From positions 368,501 to 432,500 of the forward strand of contig NZ_JALJXF010000001.1 of the NCBI RefSeq assembly GCF_024169925.1: DNA of 64,000 nt. The letters run 5' to 3'. A program made the translations under genes and the position numbers. This document shows, piece after piece, positions 46,751 to 55,143 of the stretch. The stretch's first letter is position 1. The number at the start of each line of letters is the position of its first letter. The notes under the pieces are model-generated. The model was not told the DNA's origin and did no database searches. It saw only the letters and a list, made by a program, of their open reading frames with translations. This stretch comes from Methylorubrum extorquens. GTDB taxonomy: Bacteria > Pseudomonadota > Alphaproteobacteria > Rhizobiales > Beijerinckiaceae.

Positions 46751-47971
46751 ATGTCAGACCTGCTGACCTCCCCGATCGGCCAGCGCCGGAGCCTCACGAT
46801 GCGACCGCGCCCGGCGGAGTTGCCGCAGCGTGCCGACGTCGCCGTGGTGGGCGCGGGGCTGATCGGCCTGTCGATCGCGTGGCGGCTGGCGCAAACCGGC
46901 CGCTCGGTGGCCGTGGTGGAGCGCGGGAGCATCGGCAGCGGTGCGAGCCTTGCCGCGACCGGTATGCTGGCACCTGCTGCCGAGCACGAGCCGGGCTCCG
47001 ATCTGCTGTTGCCGCTGGCGCTCGAATCGCTGCGCCGCTGGCCGGATTTTCGCGACGCGCTCCAGGCGGCGTCTGGCCGCGAAATCGATTACCGCGCGGA
47101 CGGCACCCTCGTGATCGCCATCGGCCGCGACGAAGTGGAGCGTCTGCGCTTCCGTCACGATCTGCAGCGCCGCTCGGGTGTCGCCGCCGAGTGGCTGTCC
47201 GGCCCGGAGGTGCGTGCGCGTGAGCCGCTGCTGCGCCCCAACGTCACCGCCGGCATCCTCTGCCCCCTCGACGCGCAGGTCGACCCACGGCTCGTGATGG
47301 ACGCGCTGCTCGGCGCCTGCGAGGCGGCTGGCGTCGTCATCAGCGAGGGTGTCGCGGTCGAGGGGCTGGAGCGCCGGGGCGGGCGCGTCACCGGCCTGCA
47401 CGCCGCCGGCCGCACGCTGGCCGCAGACACGGTGATCCTGTCTGCCGGCGCTTGGAGCGGGGAAGCGAGCCTGCTTCCCGGCGACCTCGCCGTGCCGGTC
47501 CGGCCGCTCAAGGGGCAGTCGCTGGCGCTGCGCACGACCAAGCGCACCGGCACCCTCTCCCGCATGGTCTGGACCGACGCGGTGCATATGGCCCCGAAAA
47601 GCGACGGGCATCTCATCGTTGGCGCCACGGTGGAGGATTGCGGTTTCACCAGCGGCGTCACCGCGGGCGGGTTGTTCGCCTTGCTGGAGGGCGCACGGCG
47701 GGTTCTGCCCGGTATCGAGGAAATGGCGATCGACGCGGTTTGGAGCGGCTTCCGTCCGACCTCGGACGATGACGCGCCGATCATCGAGGAGGCCGCTCCC
47801 GGCCTCGTCGTCGCCACCGGCCATCACCGCAACGGCTACCTGCTCGCCCCGGCGACCGCCGACGCCGTGGCGACCCTCCTCACCGAGGGCACGCTGCCGG
47901 ACTTCGCCCGCGGTTTTGGCCGGGCGCGCTTCTCGTCATCGATGCAAACCGCAGGGAGGGCCGTGGCATGA
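46751..47971 (+). CDS. thiO: Glycine oxidase ThiO
   Basis: ThiO is a flavoprotein that oxidises glycine to the imine used by ThiG to form the thiazole of thiamine. The 406-residue sequence has the FAD-binding motif DVAVVGAGLIGLSIAWRLAQ near residues 30-50, the DAO-family middle and the C-terminal motif ATGHHRNGYLLAPATA. The start at 46751 places this motif after a short N-terminus; upstream in-frame ATGs at 46676 and 46706 are alternatives and 46799 a shorter one. It is the first gene after the TPP riboswitch and overlaps thiS (ATGA). Confidence 0.93.
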   Translation: MSDLLTSPIGQRRSLTMRPRPAELPQRADVAVVGAGLIGLSIAWRLAQTGRSVAVVERGSIGSGASLAATGMLAPAAEHEPGSDLLLPLALESLRRWPDFRDALQAASGREIDYRADGTLVIAIGRDEVERLRFRHDLQRRSGVAAEWLSGPEVRAREPLLRPNVTAGILCPLDAQVDPRLVMDALLGACEAAGVVISEGVAVEGLERRGGRVTGLHAAGRTLAADTVILSAGAWSGEASLLPGDLAVPVRPLKGQSLALRTTKRTGTLSRMVWTDAVHMAPKSDGHLIVGATVEDCGFTSGVTAGGLFALLEGARRVLPGIEEMAIDAVWSGFRPTSDDDAPIIEEAAPGLVVATGHHRNGYLLAPATADAVATLLTEGTLPDFARGFGRARFSSSMQTAGRAVA

Positions 47972-48180
47972 GGCTGACCGTCAACGGTGAGACCTGCGAG
48001 CGCGAGGCGACCGACCTCGCCGTCCTGTTCGCGGCGGAGGCCGAGGAGCGGGGCATCGAGAGTGCCGAGGGAATCGCCATCGCCGTCAACGGCCGCGTGG
48101 TGCGCAAGGGGGCCTGGGCCGAGACGTCACTCAACGAGGGCGACCGGATCGAGATCGTCCGCGCCATGCAGGGAGGCTGA
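47968..48180 (+). CDS. thiS: Sulfur carrier protein ThiS
   Basis: ThiS is the ubiquitin-like sulfur carrier of thiazole synthesis. The 70-residue protein ends in Gly-Gly (MQGG), which is thiocarboxylated by ThiF. The beta-grasp pattern ([37 protein letters not shown]) is typical. It overlaps the thiO stop by ATGA and is followed by thiG after two bases. Confidence 0.95.
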   Translation: MRLTVNGETCEREATDLAVLFAAEAEERGIESAEGIAIAVNGRVVRKGAWAETSLNEGDRIEIVRAMQGG

Positions 48181-48182
48181 CC

Positions 48183-48992
48183 ATGAACCATCACGACACC
48201 ACCCTCGCCCAGACCTCCGCCGCCGAGGACGACGCGCTGGAAATCGCCGGCATCCGGCTCTCCTCACGGCTGTTCATCGGCACGGCCGGCTACCCCAGCC
48301 AGGAGATCATGGCGCAGTCGGTGCGCGCCTCGGGTGCCGAAATCGTCACCGCCTCGATCCGCCGGGTCTCGCTCCAGGGCCACGGCTCGGACACCTTCCA
48401 GAAGCTGAAGGGCGCCCGCTTCCTGCCCAACACCGCCGGTTGCGAGACCGCCCGCGACGCGATCATGACCGCTGAACTCGCCCGCGAGGCGCTCGGCACG
48501 TCCTGGATCAAGGTCGAGGTCATCGGCGACCGCGAGACGCTCTATCCGGACGTCACCGAACTGCTCGAAGCCTGCCGCCATCTCGTCGATGACGGCTTCA
48601 CGGTGCTGCCTTACTGCAACGACGATCCCGTGGTCTGCGAGCGGCTGGCCGATCTCGGCTGTGCCGCGGTGATGCCGATGGGCTCGCTGATCGGTTCGGG
48701 CATGGGCATCGCCAACCCGGCCAACATCGAGCTGATCTGCCGCCGGGCCAAGGTGCCGGTGATCGTCGATGCCGGTATCGGCACCGCCTCGGACGCGGTC
48801 ATCGCGATGGAGCTGGGCGCGGCCGCCTGCCTCGTCAACACCGCGGTGGCGAAGGCCGACGACCCGGTGCGGATGGCCGGCGCCATGCGCCACGCCGTCG
48901 AGGCGGGCCGTCTCGCGCATCTGGCCGGTCGCATCCCGCGCCGCGGCCGGGCCGAGCCGTCGAGCCCACAGCTCGGCCTCGTCGGTTCGTGA
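48183..48992 (+). CDS. thiG: Thiazole synthase ThiG
   Basis: ThiG condenses DXP, the ThiS thiocarboxylate and dehydroglycine into the thiazole phosphate. The 269-residue TIM-barrel protein shows [16 protein letters not shown], the active-site lysine in [28 protein letters not shown] and [20 protein letters not shown]. Slightly longer N-terminus than E. coli ThiG. Middle gene of the thiO-S-G-E operon. Confidence 0.97.
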   Translation: MNHHDTTLAQTSAAEDDALEIAGIRLSSRLFIGTAGYPSQEIMAQSVRASGAEIVTASIRRVSLQGHGSDTFQKLKGARFLPNTAGCETARDAIMTAELAREALGTSWIKVEVIGDRETLYPDVTELLEACRHLVDDGFTVLPYCNDDPVVCERLADLGCAAVMPMGSLIGSGMGIANPANIELICRRAKVPVIVDAGIGTASDAVIAMELGAAACLVNTAVAKADDPVRMAGAMRHAVEAGRLAHLAGRIPRRGRAEPSSPQLGLVGS

Positions 48993-48998
48993 GGGCGG

Positions 48999-49616
48999 GT
49001 GACGCTCCCGCCGCTCCTCGTCGTCACCGACCGCCACGGCGCGGACCGGCCGCTGACTGAGACCGTCCGGGCGGCGGTGGCGGGCGGGGCGCGCTTCGTC
49101 TGGCTGCGCGACCGCGATCTCGACCGGGACACGCGGCGGGATCTCGCCCACAACCTGATCGCCCTCCTGGCATCGGTCGACGGCAGTCTCGTCGTCGGCG
49201 GCGACGCGGAGCTGGCGGCCGAGACCGGGGCGCAGGGCGTGCACCTGCCGGGCTCTGCCGGGATCGACGGCATCCGTGCGGCGCGCAAAATCCTTGGCGC
49301 GGGGGCGCTGATCGGGTTCTCCGCCCACTCCGTCGCGGAGATCGCGGAGGCCGAGGCGATGGGCGCCGATTACGCCACCCTCAGCCCGATTTTCCCGACG
49401 GCGAGCAAGCCCGGTTACGGTCCCGCCCTCGGCCTCGCCTCATTGCGCGCCGTCGCAGCCCATCGCCTGCCGGTCTTCGCGCTCGGCGGGATCGACGGGG
49501 ACAACGCCCCTGCCTGCCGCAAGGCCGGGGCGGCGGGCGTCGCCGTGATGGGCGGCGTGATGCGTGGGGCCGATCCGCGTGCCGCGACCGCCCGGTTCGT
49601 CGCCGCGGTCACGTGA
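48999..49616 (+). CDS. thiE: Thiamine-phosphate synthase ThiE-like
   Basis: ThiE couples the pyrimidine and thiazole moieties to thiamine phosphate. The 205-residue TIM-barrel protein starts at GTG 48999, six bases after thiG. Features are RFVWLRDRDLDRDTR, the phosphate-binding region LIGFSAHSVAEIAEAEAMGADY, and the C-terminal FALGGIDGDNAPACRKAGAAGVAVMGG. Some relatives with this shorter, divergent pattern are TenI-like; the operon context favours a thiamine role. Its end overlaps the haem-binding gene remnant on the other strand. Confidence 0.85.
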   Translation: MTLPPLLVVTDRHGADRPLTETVRAAVAGGARFVWLRDRDLDRDTRRDLAHNLIALLASVDGSLVVGGDAELAAETGAQGVHLPGSAGIDGIRAARKILGAGALIGFSAHSVAEIAEAEAMGADYATLSPIFPTASKPGYGPALGLASLRAVAAHRLPVFALGGIDGDNAPACRKAGAAGVAVMGGVMRGADPRAATARFVAAVT

Positions 49617-49790
49617 GGGCGGCGAGGCCCGCTTGGCAGACCACCGTATCCTGATCGCCCGTGCCGCCGGAGCAGCCGATGGCGCCGACGATTCGGCCCT
49701 CGACAACCAGCGGGAATCCGCCCGGCGAGGCCGCCAACCCTGCGAAGGTCTTTTGTTCTCTGTCTGCCCATTCGGTTCCGGCACCGGACC
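49609..49790 (-). pseudogene. Remnant of a haem-binding (GlcG/HbpS, DUF336) gene
   Basis: On the minus strand one frame reads EWADREQKTFAGL then AASPGGFPLVVEGRIVGAIG and CSGGTGDQDTVVCQAGLAAL before a stop at 49609. This is the C-terminal third of the GlcG/HbpS family. No start codon fits: an in-frame stop lies upstream, at about 49817, and the neighbouring frame holds a short piece with APGVIGAGAISG. I infer a truncated, frame-broken relic. Its stop overlaps the end of thiE, and its 5' part has been replaced by the promoter region of the inositol monophosphatase gene. Confidence 0.6.
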
Positions 49791-49906
49791 CTGCCGGATA
49801 TCGCCCCTGCGCCGATCACCCCTGGCGCTGTGGCGTCAGGCGTATAGAAGCCCTGACAGAATTCTTTTCCAGCAAGGCGCCCGGCCAGGGCTGCGAGCCG
49901 AACCGC

Positions 49907-50701
49907 ATGATCAACTCTCCCCTCATGACCGTCATGGTCGATGCCGTGCGCAAGGCCGCCCGCGGTCTCAAGCGCGACTTCGGCGAGATCGAGAACCTTC
50001 AGGTCTCCCGCAAGGGCCCCGGTAACTTCGTCTCGGCCGCAGACCGGAAGGCGGAGGAGGTGCTGCGCGACGCGCTGATGAAGGCGCGGCCCGGCTACGG
50101 CCTCATCATGGAGGAGAGCGGGAACATCGAGGGCACCGACAAGAGCCACACCTGGCACGTCGATCCCCTCGACGGCACCACGAACTTCCTGCACGGCATC
50201 CCACATTTCGCGATCTCGGTCGGGCTCGAGCGCGACGGCCAGATCGTTGCCGGCGTCATCTACGATCCGGCCAAGGACGAGCTGTTCATCGCCGAGCGCG
50301 GCAAGGGTGCCTTCCTCAACAACCGGCGCCTGCGCGTCTCCGGCCGGCAGGATTTCGCCGACGCGCTGGTCGCGTACGGCACGCCTTACCTCGGCCGCGG
50401 CAGCCACGGCCGGCTGCTCAAGGAGGTCGCCGCGGTGATGGCGGTGTCCGGCGGCACCCGCCGCCTTGGCTCGGCGGCGCTCGACCTCGCCTACGTCGCC
50501 TGCGGCCGGACCGACCTGTACTGGGAGCGCGACCTCCAGACCTGGGACATCGCGGCCGGCATCATCCTCGTGCGCGAGGCCGGCGGCTTCGTCACCAGCG
50601 CCGATGGCGGCGCCGAGCCGCTCGCCGCCCGCTCCGTGGCCTGCGGCAACGAGGTGCTGCACCGTGATCTGATCGGCCTGCTGCGCAAGGCCGCCGCCTG
50701 A
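49907..50701 (+). CDS. Inositol monophosphatase family protein
   Basis: A 264-residue Mg-dependent phosphatase (SuhB/CysQ superfamily). Metal-binding motifs are MEESG near residue 68, [13 protein letters not shown] near residue 87 and [15 protein letters not shown] near residue 212. It hydrolyses inositol-1-phosphate or related phosphate monoesters and in some bacteria has a role in ribosome or RNA biology (SuhB). ATG 49907 is used; the open frame starts at 49661 but its N-terminus is not family-like. Confidence 0.93.
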   Translation: MINSPLMTVMVDAVRKAARGLKRDFGEIENLQVSRKGPGNFVSAADRKAEEVLRDALMKARPGYGLIMEESGNIEGTDKSHTWHVDPLDGTTNFLHGIPHFAISVGLERDGQIVAGVIYDPAKDELFIAERGKGAFLNNRRLRVSGRQDFADALVAYGTPYLGRGSHGRLLKEVAAVMAVSGGTRRLGSAALDLAYVACGRTDLYWERDLQTWDIAAGIILVREAGGFVTSADGGAEPLAARSVACGNEVLHRDLIGLLRKAAA

Positions 50702-50775
50702 CGGGCGGGGCGCGCCCTGCGCCCCCGGCCCGCTCTAACCGAACGTCCCGCATCGCCGTCAACCGAGCACCCCGC

Positions 50776-51321
50776 ATGGAAGCCCGTCGCCACTCCGCCC
50801 TGAAGGACTCGGTCCGCTCGATTCCCGACTATCCGAAGCCGGGCATCATCTTCCGCGATATCACCACCCTGCTCAGCGATCCGCGCTCGTTCCGCCGGGC
50901 GGTCGATTCGTTGGTGCACCCCTATGCGGGCGGGCGGATCGATCAGGTCGCGGGCATCGAGGCGCGCGGCTTCATCCTCGGCGGCGCGGTGGCGCACCAG
51001 CTCTCCTCGGGCTTCGTGCCGATCCGCAAGAAGGGCAAGCTGCCCCACAAGACCGTCTCGACGGCCTACGCGCTGGAATACGGTACCGACGAGATCGAGA
51101 TCCACGTCGATGCGATCAAGGCAGGCGACCGGGTGATCCTGGTCGATGACCTCATCGCCACCGGTGGCACGGCGACAGCGGCGGTAAACCTGCTGCGCCA
51201 GCTTGGCGCCGAGGTAGTGGCCGCTTGCTTCGTGATCGATCTGCCGGAGATCGGCGGCGCCCAGCGCCTGCGCGATCTCGGCGTCACCGTGCGCACGCTG
51301 ATGGAGTTCGAGGGGCACTGA
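50776..51321 (+). CDS. apt: Adenine phosphoribosyltransferase
   Basis: Apt salvages adenine to AMP using PRPP. The 181-residue protein has [44 protein letters not shown] and the PRPP motif [14 protein letters not shown] at about residues 117-130. Length is normal for the family. It is transcribed alone and converges on purQ across a palindromic repeat. Confidence 0.97.
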   Translation: MEARRHSALKDSVRSIPDYPKPGIIFRDITTLLSDPRSFRRAVDSLVHPYAGGRIDQVAGIEARGFILGGAVAHQLSSGFVPIRKKGKLPHKTVSTAYALEYGTDEIEIHVDAIKAGDRVILVDDLIATGGTATAAVNLLRQLGAEVVAACFVIDLPEIGGAQRLRDLGVTVRTLMEFEGH

Positions 51322-51342
51322 GCCCCTCATAGCGCCGGATTC

Positions 51343-51406
51343 TTGCTCGCCTTGCGATGACGGAGAGGCGGCTTCGCAGCCGTCATCGCCAACGTCAGCG
51401 CAGCAA
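51343..51406. repeat. Interspersed palindromic repeat between apt and purQ
   Basis: Inverted repeat with arms TTGCTCGCCTTGCGATGACGG (51343-51363 in part) and CCGTCATCGCCAACGTCAGC (51380-51399). It resembles the elements at 18767 and 41823. A further small hairpin GCAGC-AACCCG-GCTGC follows at 51400-51415. Lying between converging genes it may act as a bidirectional terminator. Confidence 0.7.
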
Positions 51407-51444
51407 CCCGGCTGCGCGATGTCTCATGTTCGGGCGATCGGCCA

Positions 51445-52125
51445 TCAGGCGGCGAGGCTGTCGAACAGGCCCTTGCCGTCGGTGCCGCCGACGAGGGCGT
51501 CCACGAAGTTCTCGGGGTGGGGCATCATGCCGAGCACGTTGCGCTGCTCCGAATAGATCCCGGCGATCGAGTTGAGCGAGCCGTTGCGGTTCGCATCCTC
51601 GGTCAGTGCGCCGCTGGCGTCGCTGTAGCGGAAGGCGATGCGGCCCTCGCCTTCGAGCCGGTCGATCGTCTCGGAATCGGCGAAGTAGTTGCCCTCGCCA
51701 TGCGCCACGCAGACGTCGATCACCTGACCCTCGGTATAGGCCGAGGTGAACCGCGTGTCGGCGCGCTCGACCCGCAGGAACTGCCGGTGGCAGATGAAGC
51801 GGCGGTTGACGTTGCGCATCAGCACGCCGGGCAGAAGGCCCGATTCGCACAGGATCTGGAAGCCGTTGCAGATGCCGAGCACGAGGCCGCCGCGGGCGGC
51901 GTGCGCGCGCACCGCATCCATGGCCGCTGCCCGGCCGGCGATGGCGCCGCAGCGCAGATAGTCGCCGTAGGAGAAGCCACCCGGCACCACCGCGAGGTCG
52001 GTGCCGGCGGGCAGCTCGGTATCGGCGTGCCATACGCTAACGACTTCCACACCGGAGCGGCGGAGTGCGCGGGCCACGTCGCCGTCGCGATTCGAGCCCG
52101 GAAAGACGACGACGGCGGCGCGCAT
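51445..52125 (-). CDS. purQ: Phosphoribosylformylglycinamidine synthase subunit PurQ
   Basis: PurQ is the glutaminase of the PurL-PurS-PurQ complex in purine synthesis. The 226-residue protein has VVVFPGSNRDGDVARAL, GGFSYGDYLRCGAIA, the nucleophile Cys86 in LGICNGFQIL and the catalytic His in CVAHGEGNYF. Its ATG shares a base with the purS stop (TGATG). purL is not adjacent. Confidence 0.97.
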   Translation of the reverse strand: MRAAVVVFPGSNRDGDVARALRRSGVEVVSVWHADTELPAGTDLAVVPGGFSYGDYLRCGAIAGRAAAMDAVRAHAARGGLVLGICNGFQILCESGLLPGVLMRNVNRRFICHRQFLRVERADTRFTSAYTEGQVIDVCVAHGEGNYFADSETIDRLEGEGRIAFRYSDASGALTEDANRNGSLNSIAGIYSEQRNVLGMMPHPENFVDALVGGTDGKGLFDSLAA

Positions 52126-52364
52126 CAGGCGATCTCGACGGTGTAGTTCTCGACGACGGTGTTCGCGAGCAGCTTCTCGCAGGCGGCCTTCAGCGTCGCC
52201 TCGGCCTGTTCGCGGTTCCCGGAGGCGACCTCAAGGTCGAACACCTTGCCCTGGCGTACGCCGGAGACGTCATCGATCCCGAACGACTTCAGGGCCGCCT
52301 CGATCGCCTTCCCCTGGGGATCGAGAACGCCTGTCTTCAAGGTGACGACGATGCGGGCTTTCAT
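52125..52364 (-). CDS. purS: Phosphoribosylformylglycinamidine synthase subunit PurS
   Basis: PurS is the small structural subunit of the FGAM synthase complex. The 79-residue protein starts at ATG 52364 (MKARIVVTLKTGVLDPQGKA), followed by IDDVSGVRQGKVFDLEV and ends VVENYTVEIA, all typical. A GTG three codons upstream is an alternative. It is coupled to purQ; purC, usually next to it in Alphaproteobacteria, is 10.6 kb away. Confidence 0.96.
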   Translation of the reverse strand: MKARIVVTLKTGVLDPQGKAIEAALKSFGIDDVSGVRQGKVFDLEVASGNREQAEATLKAACEKLLANTVVENYTVEIA

Positions 52365-52556
52365 GGCGGGCACTCGTTTGGGAAATCGGCGGGCCGCGCC
52401 GCGCGGGGGCGGTCAGGCCGGATACGGAGGGAAGAGCGCTCGATCGCGTGCGCGTGAGCCGGACTGTTCAAGGCGATCCGAAAACAGGTGAGAACCTGCC
52501 TGTCGGAGGCCGAAATTCTACCGCGGTTTCGTGAAAACGTCACCGCAGGAAACATC

Positions 52557-52781
52557 TCACCGGCGCTTGGCCGCCGCGATCGGCTCGGCTTCGGTTGCGC
52601 GGCGCCAGAGCTGAACCATGATCCAGGCGGCGACGAGACTGAACAGCGCCATCAGCACGTGGCCGACCTGATCGCCGAGATCGAGCAATCCGGCCAGAGC
52701 CCAGCCTGCGGCAATGGCAGCCGCGAACACTTCCGTGCCGACCAGCACCATCAGACCGAGGATCGTGATGAGATTCCGCAT
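52557..52781 (-). CDS. Small inner-membrane protein, unknown function
   Basis: A 74-residue protein with two membrane helices (residues 4-31, LITILGLMVLVGTEVFAAAI, and 37-58, QVGHVLMALFSLVAAWIMVQ) and a basic C-terminus (RRATEAEPIAAAKRR). It lies between purS and the actR terminator on the same strand. Function unknown; probably a real gene given its regular hydrophobic pattern. Confidence 0.65.
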   Translation of the reverse strand: MRNLITILGLMVLVGTEVFAAAIAAGWALAGLLDLGDQVGHVLMALFSLVAAWIMVQLWRRATEAEPIAAAKRR

Positions 52782-52923
52782 AAGCGCGTCAGCCCGTTCC
52801 GCTTTTCAAGCGGCGAACTAGCCCGAGGCCGGGGCTTGGCGCAACCGTCCGGAACGAACGAGAACACGCAGTTAAGGTATGAATGCGCCCGGCATGCGCG
52901 TTCGCTGATGCCTCGACAACGAA

Positions 52924-52954
52924 AAGGGCCGGCGGATTCGATCCGCTGGCCCTT
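52924..52954 (-). terminator. Terminator downstream of actR
   Basis: Near-perfect 14-base-pair inverted repeat (AAGGGCCGGCGGAT and ATCCGCTGGCCCTT, one mismatch) around TCG. Read on the minus strand it is followed by TTCGTT. It lies about 10 bases after the actR stop, so it ends the actS-actR transcript. Confidence 0.85.
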
Positions 52955-52963
52955 CTTTCGGCT

Positions 52964-53566
52964 TCAGCGCGGCGCGCGCTTGGCAAGGATGCGCTGGAGC
53001 GTACGTCGGTGCATGTTCAAGCGCCGTGCCGTCTCGGAGACGTTGCGGCTGCACAGTTCGTAGACGCGCTGGATATGCTCCCAGCGCACCCGATCGGCCG
53101 ACATCGGGTTCTCCGGCGGGTCGGCCCGCTCGCCCGGCTGCGCCATCAGCGTGCCGTGGATCTCGTCCGCATCCGCCGGCTTGGCGAGATAGTCGAAGGC
53201 ACCGAGCTTCACCGCGGTCACCGCCGTGGCGATGTTGCCGTAGCCGGTCAGGATCACGCCTCGCGCCTCGGGGCGTCGCTCCTTCAGGCGGGCAATCACG
53301 TCGAGCCCATTGCCGTCGCCGAGACGCATGTCGATCACGGCGAAGGCCGGTGCCTTGGTCTCGACGGCCGCCACGCCCTCGCTGACGCTCTCGGCCACAT
53401 GGACCTCATAGCCGCGCGCTTCCATCGCCCGGGCGAGTCGGGTCGAGAAAGGCTTGTCATCGTCAACGATCAGCAGGCTGCGATCGCTGAAGGCGGCAAG
53501 GGGATCGGAATCGGAAAGAAAAGCGGTGTCGGAGCCCGGCACCGTCGTCCCGCTCTGCGTCAGCAT
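52964..53566 (-). CDS. actR: Redox response regulator ActR/RegA
   Basis: ActR (RegA, PrrA) is the response regulator of a global redox and pH system controlling respiration and carbon metabolism. From ATG 53566, which has AGGAG seven bases upstream, it has 200 residues: receiver domain with acidic pocket VDDD (residues 34-37), phosphorylated Asp79 in FAVIDMRLGDG, the Thr and Lys in ILTGYGN and LAKPADADE, a proline-containing linker, and a Fis-type helix-turn-helix (NVSETARRLNMHRRTLQRIL). An upstream in-frame ATG at 53593 has no SD. It follows actS closely. Confidence 0.94.
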   Translation of the reverse strand: MLTQSGTTVPGSDTAFLSDSDPLAAFSDRSLLIVDDDKPFSTRLARAMEARGYEVHVAESVSEGVAAVETKAPAFAVIDMRLGDGNGLDVIARLKERRPEARGVILTGYGNIATAVTAVKLGAFDYLAKPADADEIHGTLMAQPGERADPPENPMSADRVRWEHIQRVYELCSRNVSETARRLNMHRRTLQRILAKRAPR

Positions 53567-53602
53567 GCGGCGCTCCTCGTCGGTTCGTGTCATCTATATG
53601 CA

Positions 53603-54997
53603 TTATATGGGTGCGGCATCCCGTTCCGTTAGGGGTCTCAGAGAATTGTGCGCAACGCGATGGGGCGCAATCACTTCCCTCTCGAAAACGTGACGAGGCC
53701 ACGTCACCCGCACCAGCGCACCGCGCTGTCCCGTCTCCGTGATGTTGGACAGGAGGAGTTGCGCACCGGAGCGCTCGATCAGCGTCTTGGCGATGAACAG
53801 GCCGAGTCCGAGCCCCCCGCCGACCTCGTCGGGATTCTGCGAACGGTCGCGATTGCGCGTGGTGACGTAGGGCTCGCCGGCCCTCAACAGCACCTCGCTG
53901 GGGAAGCCGGGACCGTCGTCACGGACCGTCAGCGTGACGCGCTCGGCGTCCCACCTGGCCTCGAGCACCACGCGCGATTCGGCGAAGTCCACGGCGTTGT
54001 CGAGGATGTTGGCGAGCCCGAACATCACGCCGGGGTTGCGGCGGCAGATCGGCTCCGGCCCCTCGCCCTGCCGAACGACCTCGACGGCGATGCCGAGCGC
54101 CCGCTGGGGCGCCACCAGTTCCTCGATGAGATGGCCGAAGGTGACGGTCTGGAGGAAGCTCTCACCCTCTTCGTTCTCCTCGCCCATCGAAGTGAGCTTC
54201 GAGAGGATGCCGCGGCAGCGGTCCACCTGATCGCGCAGCAGGCTCAGATCCTCGGCGATGGCGGGCGATGCGGTGGGGCCGAGCTGACGGTCGAGCTCCT
54301 TGGCCACCACCATGATGGTGCCGAGCGGTGTCCCGAGTTCGTGCGCCGCGGCGGCGGCGAGCCCGTCGAGCTGCGACAGGTGCTGCTCACGGGCGAGCAC
54401 CAGTTCGGTCGCGGCCAGCGCTCGGGCGAGCTGGCGCGTTTCTTCCGCCACCCGCCACGCGTAGACGCCGGTGAAGGCAGTGCCGAGCAGGATCGCGGTC
54501 CAGACCCCCGAGACGTAGAGGAAGGGCAGCTCGATCCGCCCGTCAGCGAACCAGGGCAGCGGGCGGTGGACGAGAGCGAGCAGGGTGGCGAGCCCCACCG
54601 CCAGCAGACCGAGCGCCAGGGTCCGCTCCGGCGGCAGGGCGGTGGCCGAGATCAGGACGGGGGCGAGGAACAGCAGCGAGAACGGGTTCTGCAGGCCGCC
54701 GGTCAGGAACAGCAGGCCGGCAAGCTGCACGATGTCGAAGGCGAGCAGGAGCGCCGCCGAATCGTCGCTCAGGCGGTAGCTCGCGGGAAAGCGGATCCGC
54801 AACCCGAGATTCAGCCAGCACGAGGCGGCGATGACGAGGAAGCACCAGCCGAAGGGCAGGTTGAGCCCGAGCCCGAATTGGGCGCCGACGACCGCCGCAC
54901 TCTGTCCGGTGAGCGCGAGCCAGCGCAGGCGCACGAAGGTGTCGAGCCGCAGGTGGCGGCCCGTCGGGGTCAGGGTTTCGTGGGCCGCGTCCATCAT
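53603..54997 (-). CDS. actS: Redox sensor histidine kinase ActS/RegB
   Basis: ActS (RegB, PrrB) senses redox state through the quinone pool and phosphorylates ActR. The 464-residue protein has six membrane helices (residues 25-180), the quinone-binding heptapeptide GGLQNPF at residues 100-106, the phosphorylated His219 in AAAHELGTPLG, and Cys261 in VDRCRGIL, near the position of the conserved redox-active cysteine of RegB. The ATPase domain carries NILDNAVDFA, DDGPGF and GGGLGLGLFIAKTL. It is cotranscribed with actR. Confidence 0.94.
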   Translation of the reverse strand: MMDAAHETLTPTGRHLRLDTFVRLRWLALTGQSAAVVGAQFGLGLNLPFGWCFLVIAASCWLNLGLRIRFPASYRLSDDSAALLLAFDIVQLAGLLFLTGGLQNPFSLLFLAPVLISATALPPERTLALGLLAVGLATLLALVHRPLPWFADGRIELPFLYVSGVWTAILLGTAFTGVYAWRVAEETRQLARALAATELVLAREQHLSQLDGLAAAAAHELGTPLGTIMVVAKELDRQLGPTASPAIAEDLSLLRDQVDRCRGILSKLTSMGEENEEGESFLQTVTFGHLIEELVAPQRALGIAVEVVRQGEGPEPICRRNPGVMFGLANILDNAVDFAESRVVLEARWDAERVTLTVRDDGPGFPSEVLLRAGEPYVTTRNRDRSQNPDEVGGGLGLGLFIAKTLIERSGAQLLLSNITETGQRGALVRVTWPRHVFEREVIAPHRVAHNSLRPLTERDAAPI

Positions 54998-55143
54998 GCT
55001 GCGGCTACGATAGGGCCGGTGGGGGGCACGTCCACGGCCGCGTTACCGGCGGCCTGTAATTTTGAAGGATTTCTCCGCCTGCAACATTCGATAAGATCGG
55101 CCCGAGCATGGCCGGTTCGGGGGCCGCGTCGGGGAGTGCCGCA

